Source of the DNA: Pseudomonadota bacterium
GTDB taxonomy: Bacteria > Pseudomonadota > Alphaproteobacteria > Acetobacterales > Acetobacteraceae
Reading direction: 5' to 3'
Length of the DNA: 5,534 bases
Assembly: GCA_021826485.1 (NCBI GenBank)
Contig: JAKAZX010000288.1
Location: 1-5,534, forward strand
This document shows positions 1-5,534 of this stretch, piece after piece. A program made the position numbers and the translations under genes. Each line of letters starts with the position of its first letter. Position 1 is the first letter of the stretch. Under the pieces are notes generated by a model. That model was not told the DNA's origin, searched no databases, and was given only the letters and a program-made list of their open reading frames with translations.

Positions 1-9
1 GATCATCAT
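1..9 (-). CDS. possible 5' edge of a divergent gene (partial)
   Basis: Read on the minus strand, two consecutive ATG codons (9-7 and 6-4) run off the left edge of the window. An AGGG lies 7 nt upstream of the first ATG on that strand, a good Shine-Dalgarno position. Only three codons (Met-Met-Ile) are visible, so no product can be named. Some alphaproteobacteria have ubiG divergent to lysC, but nothing here tests that. The call rests only on start codon plus ribosome-binding-site geometry and could be chance. Confidence 0.3.
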
Positions 10-10
10 G

Positions 11-39
11 TTGCCGCCCTGGCCGCCCGCCGGTATGTG
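11..39 (+). promoter_or_regulatory. candidate weak promoter for lysC
   Basis: TTGCCG (11-16), a 17-nt spacer and TATGTG (34-39) resemble a sigma70-type promoter with 4/6 and 3/6 consensus matches. Transcription would start near 46 and give a leader of about 36 nt before the lysC ATG. The spacing is ideal but the -10 is poor. If the gene at the left edge is real, this element lies against its start codon. No attenuator hairpin or lysine riboswitch fits in the 72 nt available. Confidence 0.3.
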
Positions 40-81
40 TGCCGCCCCGTCCCGCACCGCAACCGCCGGATCCTGCCGCGC

Positions 82-1299
82 ATGGCCCGCATCGTGATGA
101 AGTTCGGCGGCACCTCCGTCGCCGATCTCGACCGCATCCGCAACGTCGCCGCCCGTGTCAAGCGGGAGGTGGATGCCGGCAACGAGACCGCGGTGGTCGT
201 TTCCGCCATGGCGGGGGTCACCAACCAGCTCGTCGCCTGGTGCCAGGCGCTGTCGCCGCTGCACGACGCGCGGGAATACGACACCGTGGTCGCCACCGGC
301 GAACAGGTCACCGCCGGGCTGACCGCGATCGCGCTGCAGGAAATCGGCGTGGACGCGCGGTCCTGGCAGGGCTGGCAGATTCCGATCGCAACCGACGGGG
401 CGCACGGCACGGCCCGCATCGACCGGATCGAAGGGGCGGAGCTGATCCGCCGGATGCAGGCCGGGCAGGTGCCGGTGGTGGCGGGGTTCCAGGGAATCGG
501 GCCGGACCATCGCGTCACCACGCTCGGCCGCGGCGGCTCGGACACCTCGGCGGTCGCGCTCGCCGCGGCGCTGCACGCGGACCGCTGCGACATCTACACC
601 GATGTCGATGGCATCTACACGACCGATCCGCGCATCGTTGCGAAGGCCCGCAAGCTGGATAAGATCGCCTATGAGGAGATGCTGGAACTCGCCTCCGTCG
701 GGGCCAAGGTGCTGCAGACGCGCAGCGTCGAGCTGGCGATGAAGGAACGGGTGCGCGTGCAGGTGCTCAGCAGCTTCCAGGATGTTCCCGGAAGCCTGGT
801 GGTGGATGAGGATGAGATCGTGGAAAAGGCAGTGGTCGCCGGTATCGCCTACTCGCGGGACGAGGCGAAGCTGACCGTCCGGCACGTGCCCGACCGGCCG
901 GGCATCGCCGCCGCCATGTTCGGCGCGCTGGCCGCCGCCTCGGTCAACGTGGACATGATCGTGCAGAACGTGTCCGCCGAAGGCACCACCGACATGACCT
1001 TCACGCTCGGCCGCTCCGACCTGCCGCGGGCGCGCAAGGTGCTGGACGAGAATCGCGGCATCATCGGATTCTCGGAACTGCTCGCCGATAGCGATGTCGC
1101 GAAGATCAGCGTGGTCGGGGTCGGCATGCGCAGCCATGCCGGGGTGGCCAACACGATGTTCCGCACGCTTGCCGAAAAGGGCATCAACATCCAGGTGATT
1201 TCCACCAGCGAAATCAAGGTGAGCGTGCTGATCGGCGCCGAATACACCGAGCTTGCGGTGCGCGCGCTGCATTCCGCGTACGGGCTGGATGCCGCCTGA
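82..1299 (+). CDS. lysC: aspartate kinase, monofunctional, with C-terminal ACT domains
   Basis: This 405-residue cytoplasmic enzyme phosphorylates L-aspartate with ATP, the first step towards lysine, diaminopimelate, threonine, methionine and isoleucine. Seen directly: the N-terminal KFGGTSV signature (residues 7-13), TGEQV with E74, the GRGGSDTSA loop (149-157) and TDVDGIYTTDPR (173-184) of the amino-acid kinase fold. Two ACT regions follow, about 265-330 and 343-403, with QNVSAEGTTDMTF (295-307) and ISTSEIKVSVLI (373-384). These are typical of kinases feedback-controlled by lysine and/or threonine, and all key segments are intact. I chose ATG 82 because family homology begins at this Met; an in-frame GTG at 37 would add 15 unconserved residues. 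The Shine-Dalgarno is weak (GGA, 11 nt upstream). Its 3' end overlaps the next gene by 11 nt, implying translational coupling. The length suits the Corynebacterium-like class rather than the longer E. coli LysC. Confidence 0.97.
   Translation: MARIVMKFGGTSVADLDRIRNVAARVKREVDAGNETAVVVSAMAGVTNQLVAWCQALSPLHDAREYDTVVATGEQVTAGLTAIALQEIGVDARSWQGWQIPIATDGAHGTARIDRIEGAELIRRMQAGQVPVVAGFQGIGPDHRVTTLGRGGSDTSAVALAAALHADRCDIYTDVDGIYTTDPRIVAKARKLDKIAYEEMLELASVGAKVLQTRSVELAMKERVRVQVLSSFQDVPGSLVVDEDEIVEKAVVAGIAYSRDEAKLTVRHVPDRPGIAAAMFGALAAASVNVDMIVQNVSAEGTTDMTFTLGRSDLPRARKVLDENRGIIGFSELLADSDVAKISVVGVGMRSHAGVANTMFRTLAEKGINIQVISTSEIKVSVLIGAEYTELAVRALHSAYGLDAA
808..822 (+). other. candidate internal translation start within lysC (beta subunit)
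   Basis: An in-frame GTG (820-822, codon 247 of lysC) is preceded 8 nt upstream by GAGG (808-811) within a purine-rich run. Starting here would give a 159-residue protein of only the two ACT domains, ending at 1299. Aspartate kinases of Corynebacterium glutamicum and Bacillus are known to make such a beta subunit from an internal start at nearly the same place and assemble as alpha2beta2. Whether this site is used is inference: the region encodes an acidic stretch (DEDEIVE), which by itself creates Shine-Dalgarno-like purines. Confidence 0.35.
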
Positions 1300-2338
1300 C
1301 ACCGCCCTGCCGGAGGCGCGGCTGACCGCGGCACGCGCCGCGCTCGACCGGCTGTGGAGCCGCGGCGCGGCGTTCCTCGGCTGCCGCTACGCCATCATGG
1401 GCGGCGCGATGAGCTGGGTGAGCGAGCGGCATCTGGTGGCCGCGATCAGCAATGCCGGCGCCTTCGGCGTGATCGCCTGCGGCGCCATGAACCCCGACCA
1501 GCTTGCTGCCGAGATCGCCGGCGCGCAGGCACTGACGGACCGTCCGTTCGGCGTCAACCTGATCACCATGCACCCGCAGCTCGACGACCTCGTGCGCGTT
1601 TGCCTCGCCGCGCGGGTCGGCCATGTCGTGCTGGCCGGCGGCGTGCCGTCCGGGGCCGCGGTGCGGGCGGTGAAGGATGGCGGGGCGAAGCTGATCTGCT
1701 TCGCCCCGGCGCTGGTGCTCGCGCGCCGGCTGCTGCGGCTCGGCGCCGATGCGCTGGTGATCGAGGGCAGCGAAGCCGGCGGCCATATCGGCCCGGTATC
1801 CCTGACCGTGCTGGCGCAGGAAGTCCTGCCGCATGTGCGGGAGGTTCCGGTGTTCGTCGCCGGCGGCCTGGGGCGCGGGGAGGCGATCCTCGCCTATCTG
1901 GAGATGGGCGCATCCGGCGCGCAGCTCGGCACGCGCTTCGCCGCGGCCGCGGAAAGCATCGCCCACGCCAATTTCAAGCAGGCCTTCATCCGCGCCGCCG
2001 CGCGCGATGCCGTGCCGTCCGTGCAACTGGACGAGCGCTTTCCGGTGATCCCGGTGCGCGGCCTCGCCAATGCCGGCACCAAGCGGTTCCTGGAGCATCA
2101 GGCGGACACACTGCGGCGCTTCCAGTCCGGCGAGCTGACGCGGGAGGCGGCGCAACTTGCCATCGAGCATTTCTGGGCCGGCGCGCTGCGCCGCGCGGTG
2201 ATCGAGGGCGACGTGGAGCACGGCAGCGTCATGGCCGGCCAGTCGGTCGGCATGGTCGGCGCGGTGCAGCCGACCGCGGCGATCATCGCCGAGCTGGTGG
2301 AACAGGCGGCCGGCGCGCTCGCGTCCCGCCCGGTCTAG
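1289..2338 (+). CDS. nitronate monooxygenase / 2-nitropropane dioxygenase-family FMN oxidoreductase
   Basis: This 349-residue cytoplasmic TIM-barrel flavoprotein belongs to the NPD/NMO family (COG2070), whose characterised members oxidise alkyl nitronates; FabK enoyl-ACP reductase is a relative. Visible family motifs are GGAMSWVS (38-45) near the first strand, SNAGAFG (54-60), GSEAGGHIG (160-168) with H166 at the usual catalytic-base position, AGGLGRGEAI (191-200) and GAQLGTRF (210-217) for FMN phosphate binding, and a C-terminal GQSVG (317-321). No signal peptide or membrane segment is seen. I chose ATG 1289, which overlaps lysC by 11 nt; an in-frame ATG at 1253 would only add residues read from inside lysC. 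No strong Shine-Dalgarno is present, so coupling to lysC translation is likely. The IMGGAM segment lacks the Gln of the common QGGM or QAPM form, so substrate assignment is uncertain and the family-level name is safest. Confidence 0.88.
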   Translation: MPPDTALPEARLTAARAALDRLWSRGAAFLGCRYAIMGGAMSWVSERHLVAAISNAGAFGVIACGAMNPDQLAAEIAGAQALTDRPFGVNLITMHPQLDDLVRVCLAARVGHVVLAGGVPSGAAVRAVKDGGAKLICFAPALVLARRLLRLGADALVIEGSEAGGHIGPVSLTVLAQEVLPHVREVPVFVAGGLGRGEAILAYLEMGASGAQLGTRFAAAAESIAHANFKQAFIRAAARDAVPSVQLDERFPVIPVRGLANAGTKRFLEHQADTLRRFQSGELTREAAQLAIEHFWAGALRRAVIEGDVEHGSVMAGQSVGMVGAVQPTAAIIAELVEQAAGALASRPV

Positions 2339-2350
2339 GGCCGCACAGTG
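2337..2350 (+). promoter_or_regulatory. ribosome binding site and GTG start of ptsP
   Basis: AGGG (2337-2340) overlaps the TAG stop (2336-2338) of the flavoprotein gene and sits 7 nt before the GTG at 2348. This placement supports GTG 2348 over the in-frame ATG codons at 2378 and 2390. It also means ribosomes terminating on the upstream gene reach the ptsP start, favouring coupled translation. Confidence 0.6.
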
Positions 2351-4564
2351 TCCGCCCCGCGCCGCCTGCTGGCCCGGATGCGGCACCTTATGGCGCACGG
2401 CACCGCGCCGCTGGCGGAACTGACGCAACTGGTCGCCGCCGAACTGGTCACCGAGGTCTGCTCCATCTACGTGCTGCGTCCCGGCGACCTGCTGGAACTC
2501 GCCGCAACCGAGGGGCTGCGGCCGGAAGCGGTCGGGCGCACCAAGCTGCGCGTGGGCGAGGGCATCATCGGCCTGGTCGCCGCGACCGGCCAGCCGCTCA
2601 ATCTGCCCGACGCGCAGAACCACCCCGCCTTCGCCTACCGGCCGGAAACCGGCGAGGAGAAATACGCCTCCCTGCTCGCCGTGCCGGTCCGCCGCGCCGG
2701 CCGCACCCTGGGCGTGCTCGGCGTGCAGAACCGCCAGCCCCGCCGCTACGACGCCGACGAGGTGGACGTGCTGGAGACGGTGGCGATGCTGCTGGCGGAG
2801 AAGCTGGCACCCGCCGGCAGCGCCGAGCGGGCCGAGGAAGGCCTGGCGGCAACCGTCGCCCGCCGCTTCGGCGGCAGCGTCATCGTGCCGGGGATCGCCA
2901 TCGGCCCGGTGGTGCGGCACGGGCTGCACGCCCCGCCGGCGCGGCTGCTGGCCGACGATCCGGCGCAGGAACTCGCCCGCCTCGCCACCGCGGCGGAGGC
3001 GATGCAGCGCGGGCTGGACGAGCTGATCTCCGCCCGCCTGCCGGACGGGGAGGCGCCGCGGGAGGTGCTGGCGGCCTATCGGCTGGTCGCCGCCGATGCC
3101 GGCTGGATCCGGCGCGTGGAGGATGCGATCCGCGGCGGCCTGACGGCGGAGGCGGCGGTGCATCGCGTGGGCGGCGAACTGCGCGACCGGATGCGCCGCG
3201 TCGCCGACCCCTATCTGCGCGAGCGGCTGGCGGATATCGAGGACATGGTGGGTCGCCTGCTGCGCGCGCTGGACGGCAGCACGCCGCAGCCGGAGGTGCC
3301 GGAGGGTGCCATTCTGCTGGCCCGCCGGCTCGGCCCCGCCGAACTGCTCGACTGGCATGCCCGCGGCATCGCCGGGCTGGTGATCGAAGACGGCAGCGCC
3401 GCCGGTCACGCCGCCGTGCTGGCGCGCGCGCTCGGCCTGCCCGCCCTGGGCGGCGCGCGCGGCGTTTTGGAGGCGGCGGAGAGCGGCGAACCGGCGGTGC
3501 TCGACGCGGACGAGGCTCTGTTCGTCCTGCGCCCGGAGCAGGAGGTGCTGAGTGCCTATGAGCGGGAACGGGAGGCACGCTGCGCGCGCCAGGCCCGCTT
3601 CGCCGAACTGCGGCACCGCCCGGCCACGACCGCCGACGGCACGGCGATCACGCTGATGCTGAATGTCGGCCTGCCATTGGAACTCGCCCATCTGGAGGCG
3701 ACCGGGGCGGCGGGGATCGGCCTGTTCCGCACCGAGATCGCCATGCTGGCGCGCGGCGCGGTCGCCGATGTGGCGGAACAGGCGGCGGTCTATGGCCGGG
3801 TGCTGGATGCGGCCGGGGCGCGGCCGGTGCTGTTCCGCACGCTCGACCTGGGCGGCGACAAGCTGCTGCCCGGCAGCGCAGTGCCGGAGGAGGAAAATCC
3901 CGCGATGGGATGGCGCAGCCTGCGCGTCGCGCTCGACCGGCCGGCGGTGCTGCGCAAGCAGGCGCGCGCCCTGCTGCTGGCGGCGGACGGCCGGCCGCTG
4001 TCGGTGATGTTCCCGATGGTCGCGACGGTGGCGGAATTCGCCGCCGCGCGCGCGATCCTGCTGGCGGAGGCGGAGCGTGTCCGTCCCGCGCCGCAACGGC
4101 TGCGCATCGGCACGATGCTGGAAGTGCCTGCGCTGCTCTGGCAACTCGACGAATTGCTGAAACAGGTCGAGTTCATTTCGGTTGGCACCAACGACCTGTT
4201 GCAGTTCGTGTTCGCGGCCGATCGCGGCACGCCCGCCCTCGCCGCACGCTACGACGTGCTGGCGCCGGGCATGGTGACTCTGCTGGATCGCCTGGCGCGC
4301 CATGCCGAAGCAGCGGGGGTGCCGCTGTCGATCTGCGGAGAGGCCGCCGGCCGGCCGCTGGAGGCGATGACCTTCGCGGCCCTCGGCATCACCTCCCTCT
4401 CGATGGCCGCCGGCGCGCTGCCGCCGGTGAAGGAAGCTCTGGCAGCCCTTGATCTTGCGGCGTTCCGCCCGGTGCTGGCAGCGATCCGCCGCAGCGACGC
4501 CGCCGCCGCCTCGTTGCGCGAGCCGATCGCGACCTGGGCGCGCGAGCACGGCATCCCGGTCTGA
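2348..4564 (+). CDS. ptsP: phosphoenolpyruvate-protein phosphotransferase PtsP (enzyme I Ntr)
   Basis: This 738-residue cytoplasmic enzyme autophosphorylates from phosphoenolpyruvate and passes the phosphate to NPr/HPr and on to EIIA-Ntr. Domains: an N-terminal GAF domain (about 15-155), an HPr-binding/PEP-utiliser N domain (about 175-300), a swivelling phosphohistidine domain (about 315-395) with H354 in GSAAGHAAV, and a C-terminal PEP-binding TIM barrel (about 430-700). Barrel residues known from enzyme I are present: R461 in GLFRTE, R497 in FRTLDLGGDK, R523 in GWRSLR, metal ligands E592 (MLEVP) and D616 (GTNDLLQF), and the proton donor C663 in SICGEAAG. Length is close to E. coli PtsP (748). 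In other alphaproteobacteria the GAF domain binds glutamine, making this a nitrogen sensor that influences ppGpp levels; that role is inferred here. It is probably the last gene of the lysC unit. I see no clear intrinsic terminator after it. No HPr or EIIA gene lies in the window. Confidence 0.95.
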   Translation: MSAPRRLLARMRHLMAHGTAPLAELTQLVAAELVTEVCSIYVLRPGDLLELAATEGLRPEAVGRTKLRVGEGIIGLVAATGQPLNLPDAQNHPAFAYRPETGEEKYASLLAVPVRRAGRTLGVLGVQNRQPRRYDADEVDVLETVAMLLAEKLAPAGSAERAEEGLAATVARRFGGSVIVPGIAIGPVVRHGLHAPPARLLADDPAQELARLATAAEAMQRGLDELISARLPDGEAPREVLAAYRLVAADAGWIRRVEDAIRGGLTAEAAVHRVGGELRDRMRRVADPYLRERLADIEDMVGRLLRALDGSTPQPEVPEGAILLARRLGPAELLDWHARGIAGLVIEDGSAAGHAAVLARALGLPALGGARGVLEAAESGEPAVLDADEALFVLRPEQEVLSAYEREREARCARQARFAELRHRPATTADGTAITLMLNVGLPLELAHLEATGAAGIGLFRTEIAMLARGAVADVAEQAAVYGRVLDAAGARPVLFRTLDLGGDKLLPGSAVPEEENPAMGWRSLRVALDRPAVLRKQARALLLAADGRPLSVMFPMVATVAEFAAARAILLAEAERVRPAPQRLRIGTMLEVPALLWQLDELLKQVEFISVGTNDLLQFVFAADRGTPALAARYDVLAPGMVTLLDRLARHAEAAGVPLSICGEAAGRPLEAMTFAALGITSLSMAAGALPPVKEALAALDLAAFRPVLAAIRRSDAAAASLREPIATWAREHGIPV

Positions 4565-4619
4565 CGGCACCTTCGCCGAGACAGTCACGGCGGCGATGCG
4601 AGTACGCTGTGCAATCCGG

Positions 4620-4648
4620 TTGGCATTTGCCCGCTGCCTCGCTACAAG
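4620..4648 (+). promoter_or_regulatory. candidate promoter for the rodZ-like gene
   Basis: TTGGCA (4620-4625), exactly 17 nt, then TACAAG (4643-4648) match the sigma70 consensus at 5/6 and 4/6 positions. The -10 region GCTACAAG also fits the alphaproteobacterial housekeeping form GCTANAWC except at its last base. Start of transcription would be near 4655, giving a leader of roughly 105 nt. It lies in the lower-G+C gap after ptsP, in the correct orientation for the next gene, so the rodZ-like gene likely has its own promoter in addition to any read-through. Confidence 0.55.
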
Positions 4649-4660
4649 AACGCGTGAGGA

Positions 4661-4670
4661 TCGGCGCCGA
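4661..4670. repeat. 10-nt perfect palindrome downstream of the promoter
   Basis: TCGGCGCCGA is a perfect inverted repeat with no central spacer, lying about 6 nt after the predicted transcription start. The position would suit an operator for a dimeric repressor. Short GC-rich palindromes are common in such a genome, so chance is a fair explanation. Two imperfect copies of CAATCCG (4612-4618 and 4673-4679) lie on either side of the promoter and palindrome. Confidence 0.3.
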
Positions 4671-4760
4671 GTCAATCCGCTGCCATTCAACACTTTTTCT
4701 GGGATCGTCACTGCTGTGCTGCAGGATCGAAGGGCGAGCCTCGCGAAACCGGCCCCATTG

Positions 4761-5534
4761 ATGGCATCGTACGAGGATGCGGCGGCGCCGGCCGCGCGGG
4801 TGGGCGCCGATCTGCGGGCGGCGCGCGAGCGGCTGGGCTGGTCGCTGCCGGCGATCGCGGCGCACCTGCGCATCCGCCTGCCCTATCTTGCGGCGCTGGA
4901 GGATGGGCGGATCGGCGACCTGCCGGGGATCGCCTATGCCGTCGGCTTCCTGCGCACATACGCCATCGCGCTCGGCCTCGATCCGCAGGAGATGATCCGC
5001 CGCTTCCGCGCCGAGGCGGCGGAGGCGAACCGCAAGACCGAGCTGAATTTCCCCGCCCCCGTGCCCGATCGCGGCATTCCGGCCGGCGCGCTGGTGCTGA
5101 TCGGCGCACTGATCGCGGTCGGCGCCTATGTCGGCTGGTACCGGCTGTCCGAACGTCCGCACCCGCTGGCCGACGCCGTGCCGCCGCTGCCGGCGCGGCT
5201 GGCAGTGCTGGCGGAGAAGGAAGCCCCGCCGCCGGCCCCCGAGCCGGCCGCGCCAACCCCTGCCGCGCCCGCCGCCGCTGCGGCCGACGCCCCGGCGCTG
5301 GCCGCCCTGCCGCCGCTGCCGAGCATCTCCCCGAGTTCGGCCGCCGCCGCCGTCGCCATCCCCGCGCTGGTCGCCCCGACACCCGCGCCGGCCCCGGCCT
5401 CTGCCCCTGCCCCGGCCGCACCGGCAGCGGTGGCCCAGGCGCCGCAAGCCGCCGCCGATCCGCCGCCCGCGCATATCGTGGTTCACGCCAAGGCGGATTC
5501 CTGGATCCAGGTGCGCGACAAATCCGGGCAGGTG
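4761..5534 (+). CDS. rodZ: RodZ-type HTH membrane protein, DUF4115 family (partial, 3' end beyond window)
   Basis: 258 codons are visible and the frame is open at the window end. Layout matches RodZ: a cytoplasmic helix-turn-helix of the HTH_25 type (about 14-82, with LRAARERLGWSLPAIA and IRLPYLAALEDG), a positively charged juxtamembrane stretch, one membrane helix (about 106-127), a periplasmic Pro/Ala-rich linker (about 131-236) and the first strands of a DUF4115-like domain (VVHAKADSWIQVRDKSG, 240-256). RodZ anchors MreB to the membrane and helps maintain rod shape. Aromatic residues F63 and Y67 in GFLRTYA fall in the helix where characterised RodZ proteins contact MreB. I chose ATG 4761 because it leaves a short tail before the conserved domain, but its Shine-Dalgarno is poor. 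TTG 4758 and GTG 4716 are in-frame alternatives, the latter adding 15 residues. The linker is alanine- and proline-rich with PAPAPA-type runs. The gene is separated from ptsP by 196 nt and probably has its own promoter. Confidence 0.82.
   Translation, partial: MASYEDAAAPAARVGADLRAARERLGWSLPAIAAHLRIRLPYLAALEDGRIGDLPGIAYAVGFLRTYAIALGLDPQEMIRRFRAEAAEANRKTELNFPAPVPDRGIPAGALVLIGALIAVGAYVGWYRLSERPHPLADAVPPLPARLAVLAEKEAPPPAPEPAAPTPAAPAAAAADAPALAALPPLPSISPSSAAAAVAIPALVAPTPAPAPASAPAPAAPAAVAQAPQAAADPPPAHIVVHAKADSWIQVRDKSGQV

Noticed and set aside
35..97. A 20-codon ORF (ATG 35 to TGA 97) overlapping the lysC start, considered as a leader peptide
   Set aside because: It contains no lysine codon and only two threonine codons, has no good Shine-Dalgarno and no terminator/antiterminator pair follows. 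Nothing supports attenuation.
1354..3561. A 735-codon plus-strand open frame overlapping the flavoprotein and ptsP genes
   Set aside because: It is an out-of-frame shadow rich in Arg, Gly and Pro with no motifs; the other frame carries full conserved catalytic signatures for both genes.
4562..4578. Possible terminator hairpin after ptsP (CGGC-ACCTTC-GCCG)
   Set aside because: The stem is only 4 bp and there is no following T-run, so it does not qualify as an intrinsic terminator.
4658..4678. Hairpin GGAT...ATCC around the palindrome
   Set aside because: Only four base pairs close a 13-nt loop; too weak to call a structured RNA or riboswitch.
1214..4873. A 1219-codon open frame on the minus strand across three plus-strand genes
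   Set aside because: Its translation is Arg/Gln/His/Ala-rich with no recognisable domain, and it lies antisense to clearly homologous genes. Long stop-free antisense frames are expected at about 70% G+C because TAA/TAG/TGA are rare opposite G/C-ending codons.
4389..5486. Long minus-strand frame opposite the rodZ-like gene
   Set aside because: It is composed of Arg/Gly/Gln low-complexity sequence, the complement of the Pro/Ala-rich linker, without any domain.

Overview
The window is about 70% G+C, with dense short-gap coding on the plus strand and codons ending mostly in G or C. Gene content and protein style suggest an alphaproteobacterium, most likely of the Acetobacteraceae or a nearby Rhodospirillales lineage. 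This placement is inferred from protein character and gene order, not from a marker gene. I see no mobile element, CRISPR array, tRNA or rRNA, and no compositional sign of recent transfer.

Layout: (1) Positions 1-81 are a short upstream region. Two tandem ATG codons on the minus strand at its left edge, with a Shine-Dalgarno-like AGGG behind them, suggest a divergent gene leaving the window. A weak sigma70-like promoter for the plus strand can be drawn here. (2) Positions 82-4564 look like one transcription unit: aspartate kinase (lysC), an FMN-dependent nitronate monooxygenase/2-nitropropane dioxygenase-family oxidoreductase, and ptsP (enzyme I of the nitrogen phosphotransferase system). The first two genes overlap by 11 nt and the next two are 9 nt apart. 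(3) Positions 4565-4760 are a 196-nt gap of visibly lower G+C with the best promoter in the window (TTGGCA, 17 nt, TACAAG) and a 10-nt palindrome just downstream. (4) From 4761 to the window end there is the 5' part of a RodZ-type protein: cytoplasmic helix-turn-helix, one membrane helix, a Pro/Ala-rich linker and the start of a DUF4115-like domain.

Functionally, LysC commits aspartate to lysine, threonine and methionine (and diaminopimelate for peptidoglycan). PtsP is a GAF-domain enzyme I that in other alphaproteobacteria senses glutamine and drives a phosphorelay linked to nitrogen status and ppGpp. The flavoprotein lies between them; its substrate cannot be read from sequence. The RodZ-like protein ties cell-shape control to the cytoskeleton and appears to have its own promoter.

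This is largely a conserved housekeeping region. I found no convincing undescribed system. The points most worth checking are a possible internal start in lysC giving a separate regulatory subunit, the flavoprotein embedded between lysC and ptsP, and a non-canonical phosphohistidine motif in PtsP.
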